Source of the DNA: Emcibacteraceae bacterium
Lineage (GTDB): Bacteria; Pseudomonadota; Alphaproteobacteria; Sphingomonadales; Emcibacteraceae
Assembly: GCA_016763335.1 (NCBI GenBank)
Contig: JAESUD010000352.1
Coordinates: 1-5,099, forward strand
Direction: 5' to 3'
DNA: 5,099 bases
Shown piece by piece: positions 1 through 5,099 of the stretch. A program made the position numbers and the translations under genes. The notes under the pieces were generated by a model. The model had not been told where the DNA came from and made no database searches. It was given only the letters and a program-made list of their open reading frames with translations. The stretch's first letter is position 1. Each line of letters begins with the position of its first letter.

Positions 1-91
1 CAAGGCGGGTGATACCGTCATTGTCTTTACTTGTGCCGATATGATTAAGAAAGTAGAAGAGTGGTTTTCTGTTCGTCTAGAATATTTTTAA
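1..91 (+). CDS. trkA: TrkA, Trk potassium uptake system NAD-binding subunit (C-terminal end only)
   Basis: This is the 3' end of a gene that starts before the window; codons run from base 2 and TAA is at 89-91. The 29 visible residues begin KAGDTVIVF and end IKKVEEWFSVRLEYF. They match the end of the second TrkA-C (RCK_C) domain of alphaproteobacterial TrkA, in which a 'GD.V..F' strand is followed by an 'IKKVE..F.V.LE.F' tail. TrkA is a cytoplasmic NAD(H)-binding protein that rings the inner face of TrkH and controls potassium flow. The complete trkH gene 41 bases downstream on the same strand supports the call and suggests co-transcription. The Rossmann domains lie outside the window, so identity rests on the tail and its neighbour. 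Confidence 0.82.
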   Translation, partial: KAGDTVIVFTCADMIKKVEEWFSVRLEYF

Positions 92-132
92 TGGATCGCC
101 TTTAAGCCAGTTGCAACAATTTTGAGCCTAAA

Positions 133-1593
133 ATGATTACAAAAGTCGGTCATATCATTGGATATCTTCTCATCTTTTTGGGGATAAGCGAACTTGTCCC
201 GACATTTGTGGCTTTAGCATTTGATGAAGAGCAGATGATTTTACCATTTTTTGTTTGTTCTATGCTTACGATTTTTATTGGACTGGGTTTTTATTTTGCT
301 TTTCCAGATCAGCCGGAAAAACCGAACAGATATGATATTATCTTATTTCTCGTTCTTGTATGGTTTATAATACCTGTATTTGCATCAATGCCATTTATGG
401 TTTCAGGTATACTTACCAAATTTACCGATGCTTATTTTGAGGCCGCCTCTGCATTTACAACGTCAGGGGCAACCATGTTGGCTAACTCGGCGTTAGCCCC
501 AAAGACAATTTTGTTTTGGCGAACATTATTGCAGTGGCAAGGGGGGATATTTATATTTGTATTAGCCGTATCGATAATTCCTTTAAGTGCCATCGGTGGG
601 GCAGAACTATTTAGAAGTGCGCTTCCACACGGCGAGAGAGAGGGGTTTTTGTCGCGGATAACATCTGCTTTTAAACCGTTATCGATGATTTATATCAGTC
701 TGACATTATTATGCACGGTGTTGCTTGATATTAGCGGAATGAGTTTTTTTGATGCAATGTCAACGGCGATGGCAACTTTATCGAGCGGTGGATTTACCAA
801 TCACGGGAATTTCGGAGTTAATAGTTTTGGTAATTTAACTGAATTGATATTGATTCCCTTTATGGTTATTGCAGCGACGAATTTAACATTTCACTGGTCG
901 TTTGCCACAAGTGGAAAATTGCGTGTTTACAAAAAGGACCGGGAATTAAAGCATTTCTTTACGATTACTATAATTGCATCGCTTATCATTTTTATAACTT
1001 TGTTAAACGCAGAAAATGCAGCAAATACCTCATTGTTTAAAAAGTTAGGTGTCTCTGTTTTTACAGCAGTTTCTGCCTTAAGCACTACGGGATTTTTGCC
1101 GGATGGGGCTAATTCCATGTCATTGGCGGCAGTGATCGTATGCATTATGTTATTATTTGTCGGTGGGGCAATGGGGTCTAGCGCTGGCGGTTTTAAAATA
1201 ATTCGTTTAAAAGTTCTTTTCAGACAGGCTGACAGTGAAATTAGCCGACTTGCTCATCCGCACGGAATTGTTCCCATGCGTATTAATGAAATTAGCGTTA
1301 CAAGTTCAATTCTTATGAGCATATGGACATTATTATTTTTATATTTATCGTCAATCGCGTTATTTTCAATTGCTTATGGTATTCTCGGTTATGATTTGGG
1401 GGTTGGTATTGGCATAACTGTGGCCAATTTATTTAGTGCTGGTTCTATGACTGGGTTAATTGCTCAGGATTTTCTGGGATATGCCGGTATGAGCTATCCT
1501 GCAAAATGGGTAACATCCGTGATAATGATTCTCGGTAGGCTCGAAATTATCGCTTTATTGATATTTTTATCACCTTCTTTTAGAAAGTATTAA
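133..1593 (+). CDS. trkH: TrkH family potassium uptake protein (pore-forming subunit)
   Basis: A 486-residue polytopic inner-membrane protein, the normal length for TrkH, forming the K+ translocation pore gated by TrkA. Four pore-loop repeats are visible: TTSGAT (109-114), TLSSGGF (215-221), ALSTTGF (315-321) and FSAGSMTGL (434-442); each carries a candidate filter glycine (G112, G219 or G220, G320, G437). Other family signatures are QWQGGIFIFVLAVSIIP (134-150) with GGAELFRSALPHG after it, the glycine-rich intramembrane gating loop GGAMGSSAGGFKIIRLK (344-360), and the C-terminal GRLEIIALLIFLSP (468-481). The fourth loop lacks the usual GPG and has Ser where Pro is expected. ATG at 133 opens directly into a hydrophobic helix; GAG at 124-126 is a weak ribosome binding site 6 bases ahead. 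The 41-base gap after trkA suggests one transcript for both subunits of the transporter. Confidence 0.95.
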   Translation: MITKVGHIIGYLLIFLGISELVPTFVALAFDEEQMILPFFVCSMLTIFIGLGFYFAFPDQPEKPNRYDIILFLVLVWFIIPVFASMPFMVSGILTKFTDAYFEAASAFTTSGATMLANSALAPKTILFWRTLLQWQGGIFIFVLAVSIIPLSAIGGAELFRSALPHGEREGFLSRITSAFKPLSMIYISLTLLCTVLLDISGMSFFDAMSTAMATLSSGGFTNHGNFGVNSFGNLTELILIPFMVIAATNLTFHWSFATSGKLRVYKKDRELKHFFTITIIASLIIFITLLNAENAANTSLFKKLGVSVFTAVSALSTTGFLPDGANSMSLAAVIVCIMLLFVGGAMGSSAGGFKIIRLKVLFRQADSEISRLAHPHGIVPMRINEISVTSSILMSIWTLLFLYLSSIALFSIAYGILGYDLGVGIGITVANLFSAGSMTGLIAQDFLGYAGMSYPAKWVTSVIMILGRLEIIALLIFLSPSFRKY

Positions 1594-1597
1594 TTTA

Positions 1598-1613
1598 TTA
1601 ACAAAATATTAAC
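1598..1613 (+). promoter_or_regulatory. Candidate CtrA binding box (TTAA-N7-TTAAC)
   Basis: Bases 1598-1613 read TTAACAAAATATTAAC, an exact fit to the alphaproteobacterial CtrA consensus TTAA-N7-TTAAC. The two half-sites sit inside an 11-base tandem repeat (1596-1606 and 1607-1617, 10 of 11 identical), so they lie on one face of the helix, as a response-regulator dimer needs. The box begins 4 bases after the trkH stop codon and about 130 bases before the hfq start. The region is AT-rich, so a chance match is possible; binding is inferred. Confidence 0.42.
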
Positions 1614-1642
1614 AATACAAACGCATGGTGTAATCTTCTATG

Positions 1643-1671
1643 TTTAAAAAGAGACCATGATGTGGTACACT
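1643..1671 (+). promoter_or_regulatory. Candidate sigma-70-type promoter for hfq (upstream)
   Basis: TTTAAA (1643-1648, 4 of 6 to TTGACA) is followed after 17 bases by TACACT (1666-1671, 4 of 6 to TATAAT). TG at 1663-1664 makes it an extended -10 (TGG-TACACT). Transcription would start near 1678, giving a leader of roughly 68 bases before hfq. The candidate CtrA box would then be centred about 72 bases upstream of the start, a position compatible with activation. Judged by eye from consensus only. Confidence 0.35.
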
Positions 1672-1679
1672 GCTTCTGC

Positions 1680-1707
1680 AATCAGTTCAGTAGTAATCAG
1701 GTTCATA
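1680..1707 (+). repeat. Imperfect 13-base direct repeat in the hfq leader/promoter region
   Basis: AATCAGTTCAGTA (1680-1692) recurs as AATCAGGTTCATA (1695-1707), the second copy having one extra G and one base fewer near its end. The copies start 15 bases apart. They lie between the two candidate hfq promoters, so the repeat could be a regulator site or part of the leader RNA. It may equally be chance; nothing assigns it to a known regulator. Confidence 0.3.
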
Positions 1708-1719
1708 CTGTTTTAAGGC

Positions 1720-1725
1720 TATAAT
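1720..1725 (+). promoter_or_regulatory. Perfect TATAAT, possible proximal hfq -10 element
   Basis: TATAAT stands 20 bases before the hfq ATG. A start near 1732 would leave a leader of only about 14 bases, just enough to include the GTGGA motif (1733-1737). No convincing -35 is present: 17 bases upstream the hexamer is TCAGGT, and there is no extended -10 TG. It could be a second weak promoter or an AT-rich coincidence. Confidence 0.25.
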
Positions 1726-1745
1726 AATAAAAGTGGAATAATAAA

Positions 1746-2000
1746 ATGTCTGAAAAAATGCACAACTTACAAGACGCCTTTCTCAATCATGTTCGTAAAA
1801 ACAAAACGCCGATAACGGTTTTTCTCGTCAACGGGGTAAAATTACAAGGTATTATCACTTGGTTTGATAATTTTTGTATTCTGCTTCGCCGCGATTCCAA
1901 CGTTCAGCTTGTTTATAAACATGCAATTTCAACGATAATGCCAGGTGGCACTATAAACTTATTTGATGCAGATGAAGATGAGAATGACCAAGAGGAGTAA
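1746..2000 (+). CDS. hfq: Hfq, RNA chaperone (Sm-like hexamer)
   Basis: An 84-residue protein, the usual length for alphaproteobacterial Hfq. It forms a hexameric ring that pairs small RNAs with mRNAs and affects translation and decay. The N-terminal helix [14 protein letters not shown] (7-20) holds Q9 and a basic rim (R17, K18, K20). The Sm1 region follows with VNGVKLQG (28-35) and FDNF (40-43), then Sm2 with VYKHAIST (56-63), in which Y57-K58-H59 is the uridine-binding proximal motif. By alignment with E. coli Hfq the distal-face Tyr25 is Phe26 here, while N29, G30 and K32 are kept. After residue 72 the tail is strongly acidic ([11 protein letters not shown]). GTGGA at 1733-1737 is a plausible ribosome binding site, 8 bases ahead of the ATG. 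hflX follows after 12 bases, so the two are very probably co-transcribed. Confidence 0.98.
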   Translation: MSEKMHNLQDAFLNHVRKNKTPITVFLVNGVKLQGIITWFDNFCILLRRDSNVQLVYKHAISTIMPGGTINLFDADEDENDQEE

Positions 2001-2011
2001 TTACACTCTCT
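1991..2011 (+). promoter_or_regulatory. Hairpin spanning the hfq stop codon and masking the hflX ribosome binding site
   Basis: AGAGGAGT (1991-1998) pairs with ACTCTCT (2005-2011): seven Watson-Crick pairs with G1995 bulged and a six-base loop AATTAC (1999-2004). The 5' arm is the only good Shine-Dalgarno sequence for hflX, and the stem ends one base before its ATG at 2013. The hfq stop TAA (1998-2000) lies at the top of the stem, so a ribosome finishing hfq would melt it. This suggests translational coupling. GAGGAG to ATG is 15 bases, unusually far if the RNA is unfolded. Confidence 0.4.
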
Positions 2012-2012
2012 C

Positions 2013-3404
2013 ATGACTGATCATGAAGTAAAAAATTCTCTAGAGTTTCGTAAAAAAACATTCGACAGTGTATGGAATGACCAGAATGATGACAAAGATC
2101 ATGATGGTCATACTTCTGGTGCTAGAACGCTTGTGTTTCATCCGAAATTGTCTCGCAACAATCGGAATTCGGATAATCTTAGAACATCTGAAGAGTGCCT
2201 TAGCGAGGGCGTGTCGCTTTGCGCTGCGCTTGAACTAGATATTGTCGTTGCAGAAATTATTTCCCTCAAGAAAATTAACCCAGCCACATACCTTGGTAAA
2301 GGTAAGCTGGAAGATATGTCAGCTAATATTCAGGCGCACGATATTGAACTGGTTGTTGCGAACTGCGAACTTAGTCCCGGCCAACAAAGAAACCTTGAAC
2401 GTGAGTTAAATGTTAAAGTCATTGACCGTACGGGGTTAATCCTCGAAATATTTGGTGAACGGGCACAAACCAAAGAAGGTGTCATGCAGGTGGAACTGGC
2501 GCATCTTAGTTACCAGAAAAGCCGTTTGGTCCGTTCATGGACCCATCTTGAAAGACAGCGCGGTGGGGTTGGTTTTATGGGGGGTCCGGGTGAGAGCCAA
2601 ATTGAAAGTGACCGCCGTCAGATTGACGAACGGATCGGCAAGATTAAAAAACAACTGGCATCGGTCAGCAGAACCCGTGAACTTCACCGTGACAACCGCC
2701 GTAAGGTGCCATTTCCAATAATCGCGATGGTGGGATATACCAATGCAGGTAAATCAACATTGTTTAATTACCTGGCAAAAGCAAATGTGATGGCAGAAGA
2801 CTTGTTATTTGCCACACTTGATCCGACCATGCGCAATGTTGATATGCCAAACGGTAAAAAAGCAATATTTTCTGATACCGTTGGTTTTATATCCGACCTT
2901 CCAACCCATTTGGTGGCTGCATTTCGTGCCACACTTGAAGAAGTGACCGAAGCCAATATTATTCTGCATATTCGCGACATTTCCCATCCGGAAACGGAAG
3001 CACAGAAACAAGATGTCGAAGACATATTGAAATCACTTAATATAATGGATGATGACGATACCAAAATATACGAAGTGTGGAATAAAACTGACCTCGTGGA
3101 CCCTGAACAGCTAGAAATATTGAATAACATAGCAACTCGTCAAGATAATATCGCGATGGTTTCAGCGATAACTGGTGAAGGATGTGATGACCTTCTGGAT
3201 AAGCTCGATCAAGTGTTGGCCAAGGATAAAAAGACGTACCATTTAACATTTAATCATCAAGATGGCGGGGATATTGCCCTTTTTTATCAGTACGGCGAAG
3301 TGCTTGAACGTGTGGACAGCGAGAAAAATACAAAAATTACCGTGCGACTTGATCATGCGGCCATTGGGCAGCTTACTAAAATGGGTAAACTTAATGAAGA
3401 TTGA
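2013..3404 (+). CDS. hflX: HflX, ribosome-associated GTPase
   Basis: A 463-residue translational GTPase of the Obg-HflX superfamily; in E. coli HflX binds 50S and splits stalled ribosomes, notably under heat stress. The N-terminal HflX domain spans about 38-225, with YLGKGKLE (93-100), DRTGLILEIF (138-147) and the glycine-rich GGVGFMGGPGESQIESDRR (184-202). The GTP-binding domain follows: G1 GYTNAGKS (241-248), switch I ATLDPT (267-272), G3 DTVGFI (288-293), family motif LPTHLVAAFRATLEE (296-310), G4 NKTD (357-360) and G5 SAITG (384-388). The C-terminal domain runs to 463. All catalytic motifs are intact. The first ~35 residues are charged and look non-conserved, but no in-frame start lies between the hfq stop and this ATG, and no better one follows nearby. 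It sits 12 bases after hfq and overlaps the next gene. Confidence 0.97.
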   Translation: MTDHEVKNSLEFRKKTFDSVWNDQNDDKDHDGHTSGARTLVFHPKLSRNNRNSDNLRTSEECLSEGVSLCAALELDIVVAEIISLKKINPATYLGKGKLEDMSANIQAHDIELVVANCELSPGQQRNLERELNVKVIDRTGLILEIFGERAQTKEGVMQVELAHLSYQKSRLVRSWTHLERQRGGVGFMGGPGESQIESDRRQIDERIGKIKKQLASVSRTRELHRDNRRKVPFPIIAMVGYTNAGKSTLFNYLAKANVMAEDLLFATLDPTMRNVDMPNGKKAIFSDTVGFISDLPTHLVAAFRATLEEVTEANIILHIRDISHPETEAQKQDVEDILKSLNIMDDDDTKIYEVWNKTDLVDPEQLEILNNIATRQDNIAMVSAITGEGCDDLLDKLDQVLAKDKKTYHLTFNHQDGGDIALFYQYGEVLERVDSEKNTKITVRLDHAAIGQLTKMGKLNED

Positions 3405-4185
3405 TCAAATTAACGCCCTGATCAAACAAATTTCTAAAGCGGAAGTCATGCCGAGGTTTCGCAATTTAAAAGAAGACGAAGTCATTTTTAAAGAACCGGG
3501 TGAGTTTGTGACTGCCGCTGACCTCGCCGCAGAATATGCCCTAACGAATGGGTTAAGGGAATTATATCCCGATGCGGTCATTACCGGCGAAGAAGAAATA
3601 TCGCAAAACCCCATGCGGCTTGTGGAACTGCTTTCGGCGCCATGTGGATTTCTTATTGATCCTATTGATGGTACCAACAATTTTATTAAGGGCGATGAAC
3701 GTTTTGCAATTATGGCTGTTGCTCTTCAGCATGGTGAAGCGGTGGCGAGCTGGATATACCTTCCTGTGCAGGATAAAATGGCCGTGGCGCAAAAGGGTGG
3801 TGGTGCTTTAATTAATGGTAAGAAAATAACTGTTAAAGAACCACCTACTGAGCTTAGTGAACTTATAGGGGCCGCGCATATCAACCGTATGCCGGAAGAA
3901 TTACGGACAGCCGTACGGGAAAATTTAAAAAAAATAAAACTGAACCGTCCAGCTTTTTGCGCGGGTTATGATTATATTGCCCTGACAACTGGCGATATAC
4001 ATTTTTCAACATATTACCGTACGTTGCTCTGGGATCATTTACCCGGAACATTACTTTATACCGAGGCCGGTGGTTACGCACTTGGCCTTGATGAAAAACC
4101 TTATACATCACGAAATGATGGTACGGGTCTTCTCTGCGCACCGGATGAGAACATCTGGCGGAAAGTCAAAAAAGCAATTTTTTAG
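3394..4185 (+). CDS. Inositol monophosphatase family protein
   Basis: A 263-residue Mg2+-dependent phosphatase of the IMPase/FIG/CysQ superfamily, the usual length. Motifs in order: VTAADLAAE (39-47); GEEE (65-68), with E66 matching metal ligand Glu70 of human IMPase; DPIDGTNNF (89-97), supplying metal ligands D89, I91 and D92 and catalytic T94; AGYDYIAL (190-197); and WDHLPGTLLYTEAGG (213-227), with ligand D214. The substrate cannot be fixed from sequence: myo-inositol-1-phosphate, 3'-phosphoadenosine 5'-phosphate or another small phosphate are all possible. The open frame extends 5' into hflX, but ATG 3394 (MKIDQINALIKQ) is chosen because it gives the normal family N-terminus. It overlaps the hflX end by 11 bases in another frame, with no strong ribosome binding site, suggesting coupled translation in an hfq-hflX-phosphatase operon. 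Confidence 0.9.
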   Translation: MKIDQINALIKQISKAEVMPRFRNLKEDEVIFKEPGEFVTAADLAAEYALTNGLRELYPDAVITGEEEISQNPMRLVELLSAPCGFLIDPIDGTNNFIKGDERFAIMAVALQHGEAVASWIYLPVQDKMAVAQKGGGALINGKKITVKEPPTELSELIGAAHINRMPEELRTAVRENLKKIKLNRPAFCAGYDYIALTTGDIHFSTYYRTLLWDHLPGTLLYTEAGGYALGLDEKPYTSRNDGTGLLCAPDENIWRKVKKAIF

Positions 4186-4209
4186 ATATACTTGTTTTTC
4201 ATTCTCAAA

Positions 4210-4218
4210 GAGTGCTAA
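4210..4218 (+). promoter_or_regulatory. Perfect CIRCE right half-site (HrcA operator-like)
   Basis: GAGTGCTAA at 4210-4218 is identical to the right arm of the CIRCE element TTAGCACTC-N9-GAGTGCTAA, the operator of the heat-shock repressor HrcA. The bases at the correct 9-base spacing on the left (4192-4200, TTGTTTTTC) match only 4 of 9 positions, so the inverted repeat is not complete. It lies in the leader of the propeller gene, 40 bases before its start. A functional HrcA site is unlikely on one arm alone; a decayed site or chance are the alternatives. Confidence 0.2.
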
Positions 4219-4245
4219 CGTAATTTTTTAAAAATCAAAATATCC

Positions 4246-4253
4246 GGGGAGGG
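4246..4253 (+). promoter_or_regulatory. Strong ribosome binding site fixing the propeller gene start
   Basis: GGGGAGGG contains a full GGAGG core (4248-4252), 5 bases before ATG 4258. It is the best-placed Shine-Dalgarno sequence in the window and, with the signal peptide that follows, fixes the start codon. No convincing -35/-10 pair is visible in the 72-base gap. Confidence 0.8.
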
Positions 4254-4257
4254 ATTT

Positions 4258-5099
4258 ATGAATAAATTGTCAGTATTTGCGCTTGCGCTATCGGTGGCGT
4301 TACCATTTTATGCGGTAGCACAGGACGTTGAAGAAAATGAAGTAATGTCTAGCGCCACTTTTGAGGGATTGGAAGTTCGTAACATTGGCCCTGCTTATAT
4401 GTCGGGACGGGTGGCTGATATCGCCGTTGATCAAAATGATCCAAGCATATGGTATGTGGGGATTGCCTCGGGTGGGGTGTGGAAAACTGCTAATGCCGGT
4501 ACCACATGGAAACCAATTTTCGAAGATCAGGATGTTTATTCTATTGGCGACGTGACAATAGACCCGAGCAACTCGAATGTTATTTGGGTTGGAACCGGTG
4601 AAAATAATGCTGGTCGCCATATTGCATTCGGTGATGGTGTTTATAAATCAATAAATGGTGGCAAAACTTGGGAAAATATGGGGTTAGCCAATTCGGAACA
4701 TATCGGTGATATTATTATTCATCCGGATGATTCAAATACCGTGTGGGTATCGGCGCAAGGGCCGCTTTGGTCAAAAGGTGGGCAACGCGGTGTTTATAAA
4801 ACCACTGACGGCGGTGAAACATGGAACAATGTGCTTGAAATTGATGAATGGACCGGTGTTGGTTCGCTCGCGATTGATCCGAGCAATCCTGATAAGCTTT
4901 ATGCGGCCGCATGGCAACGTCAGCGCAGCATTGCCGCGCTTATGGATACAGGGCCGGGGTCGGCGCTTTATACCTCGGATGATGGCGGTGAAACATGGAC
5001 AGAAATGACTGAAGGATTACCCGAAGGCAATATGGGTAAAATCGGCATCACCGTATCACCAATTGACCCGAATGTGGTTTATGCGGTTATAGAACTGGA
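4258..5099 (+). CDS. Secreted BNR/Asp-box beta-propeller protein (VPS10/sortilin-like, 'glycosyl hydrolase' type), 5' part
   Basis: The first 280 codons are present with no stop, and the gene continues past the window. Residues 1-21 form a classic Sec signal peptide: MNK, a hydrophobic stretch, then AVA|QD as the likely signal peptidase I site, so the protein is exported. Four Asp-box repeats (S/T-x-D/N-x-G-x-T-W) follow at 77-84, 131-138, 182-189 and 240-247, spaced 51-58 residues, the period expected of propeller blades. The N-terminal motif RNIGPAYMSGRVADIAVD (41-58) and GVYK before two of the Asp-boxes are typical of large (about 1000-residue) secreted proteins often labelled glycosyl hydrolase or VPS10-domain protein. 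No sialidase RIP motif is visible in this part, so enzymatic activity is not supported. Its biochemical role is not known to me; carbohydrate or protein binding outside the cytoplasm is a reasonable guess. Confidence 0.88.
   Translation, partial: MNKLSVFALALSVALPFYAVAQDVEENEVMSSATFEGLEVRNIGPAYMSGRVADIAVDQNDPSIWYVGIASGGVWKTANAGTTWKPIFEDQDVYSIGDVTIDPSNSNVIWVGTGENNAGRHIAFGDGVYKSINGGKTWENMGLANSEHIGDIIIHPDDSNTVWVSAQGPLWSKGGQRGVYKTTDGGETWNNVLEIDEWTGVGSLAIDPSNPDKLYAAAWQRQRSIAALMDTGPGSALYTSDDGGETWTEMTEGLPEGNMGKIGITVSPIDPNVVYAVIEL

Noticed and set aside
1664..1680. Sigma-54-like promoter before hfq (TGGTAC...TGCA)
   Set aside because: The GG and GC dinucleotides are separated by 12 bases rather than the required 10, and the -12 element is poor.
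1688..1714. CAGTA...TACTG stem followed by TTTT as a trkH terminator
   Set aside because: Only five base pairs with a 13-base loop and four T residues; it is far from the trkH stop and overlaps the hfq promoter region.
2452..2721. Open frames overlapping hflX, trkH, the phosphatase and the propeller gene in other frames and on the minus strand
   Set aside because: They overlap well-supported genes and have no recognisable motifs or ribosome binding sites.
3262..3393. Upstream extension of the phosphatase reading frame inside hflX
   Set aside because: The extra 44 residues do not resemble the family, and the 3394 start gives a normal-length protein with the expected N-terminal helix.
4168..4183. 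Perfect AAAAAA-GCAA-TTTTTT stem over the phosphatase stop codon as a terminator
   Set aside because: The stem has only A-T pairs and lies mostly inside the coding sequence, so it would be too weak to act as an intrinsic terminator.
4223..4235. ATTTTTTAAAAAT near-palindrome before the propeller gene
   Set aside because: Simple T-tract/A-tract in an AT-rich leader; no operator or terminator features.
4258..5099. True sialidase
   Set aside because: Asp-boxes are present, but no RIP motif or recognisable catalytic arrangement is seen in the available 280 residues; the N-terminal motif fits the VPS10/sortilin-like group better.

Overview
The window looks like a conserved housekeeping block from an alphaproteobacterium with a moderately AT-rich genome. 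Three things support this: Hfq has the alphaproteobacterial core ([13 protein letters not shown] followed by YKHAIST), the gene order trkA - (trkH) - hfq - hflX is the known alphaproteobacterial arrangement downstream of the ntr genes, and a match to the CtrA consensus lies in the longest gap. The AT-rich, marine-type flavour and the secreted propeller protein would suit Kordiimonadales/Emcibacterales-like bacteria, but that placement is inference.

Layout, all on the + strand: the last 29 codons of trkA (1-91); trkH, a complete potassium channel subunit (133-1593); a 152-base gap with candidate hfq promoters, a CtrA-type box and a small direct repeat (1594-1745); hfq (1746-2000); hflX (2013-3404); an inositol-monophosphatase-family gene overlapping the hflX end by 11 bases (3394-4185); a 72-base gap with a perfect CIRCE half-site and a strong ribosome binding site (4186-4257); and the first 280 codons of a secreted BNR/Asp-box beta-propeller protein that runs off the window (4258-5099).

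TrkA and TrkH form one potassium uptake system: TrkH is the membrane pore and TrkA the nucleotide-binding cytoplasmic gate. hfq, hflX and the phosphatase gene are so tightly packed (12-base gap, then an 11-base overlap) that they are probably one transcript. Hfq is the sRNA chaperone and HflX a ribosome-associated GTPase, so the operon joins post-transcriptional control with ribosome rescue. The propeller gene has its own leader and looks like a separate unit.

I see no RNA gene, insertion sequence, CRISPR array, defence locus or other obviously new system. The observations most worth checking are in non-coding sequence: the CtrA-type box upstream of hfq, a hairpin that would mask the hflX ribosome binding site across the hfq stop codon, and the CIRCE half-site before the propeller gene.
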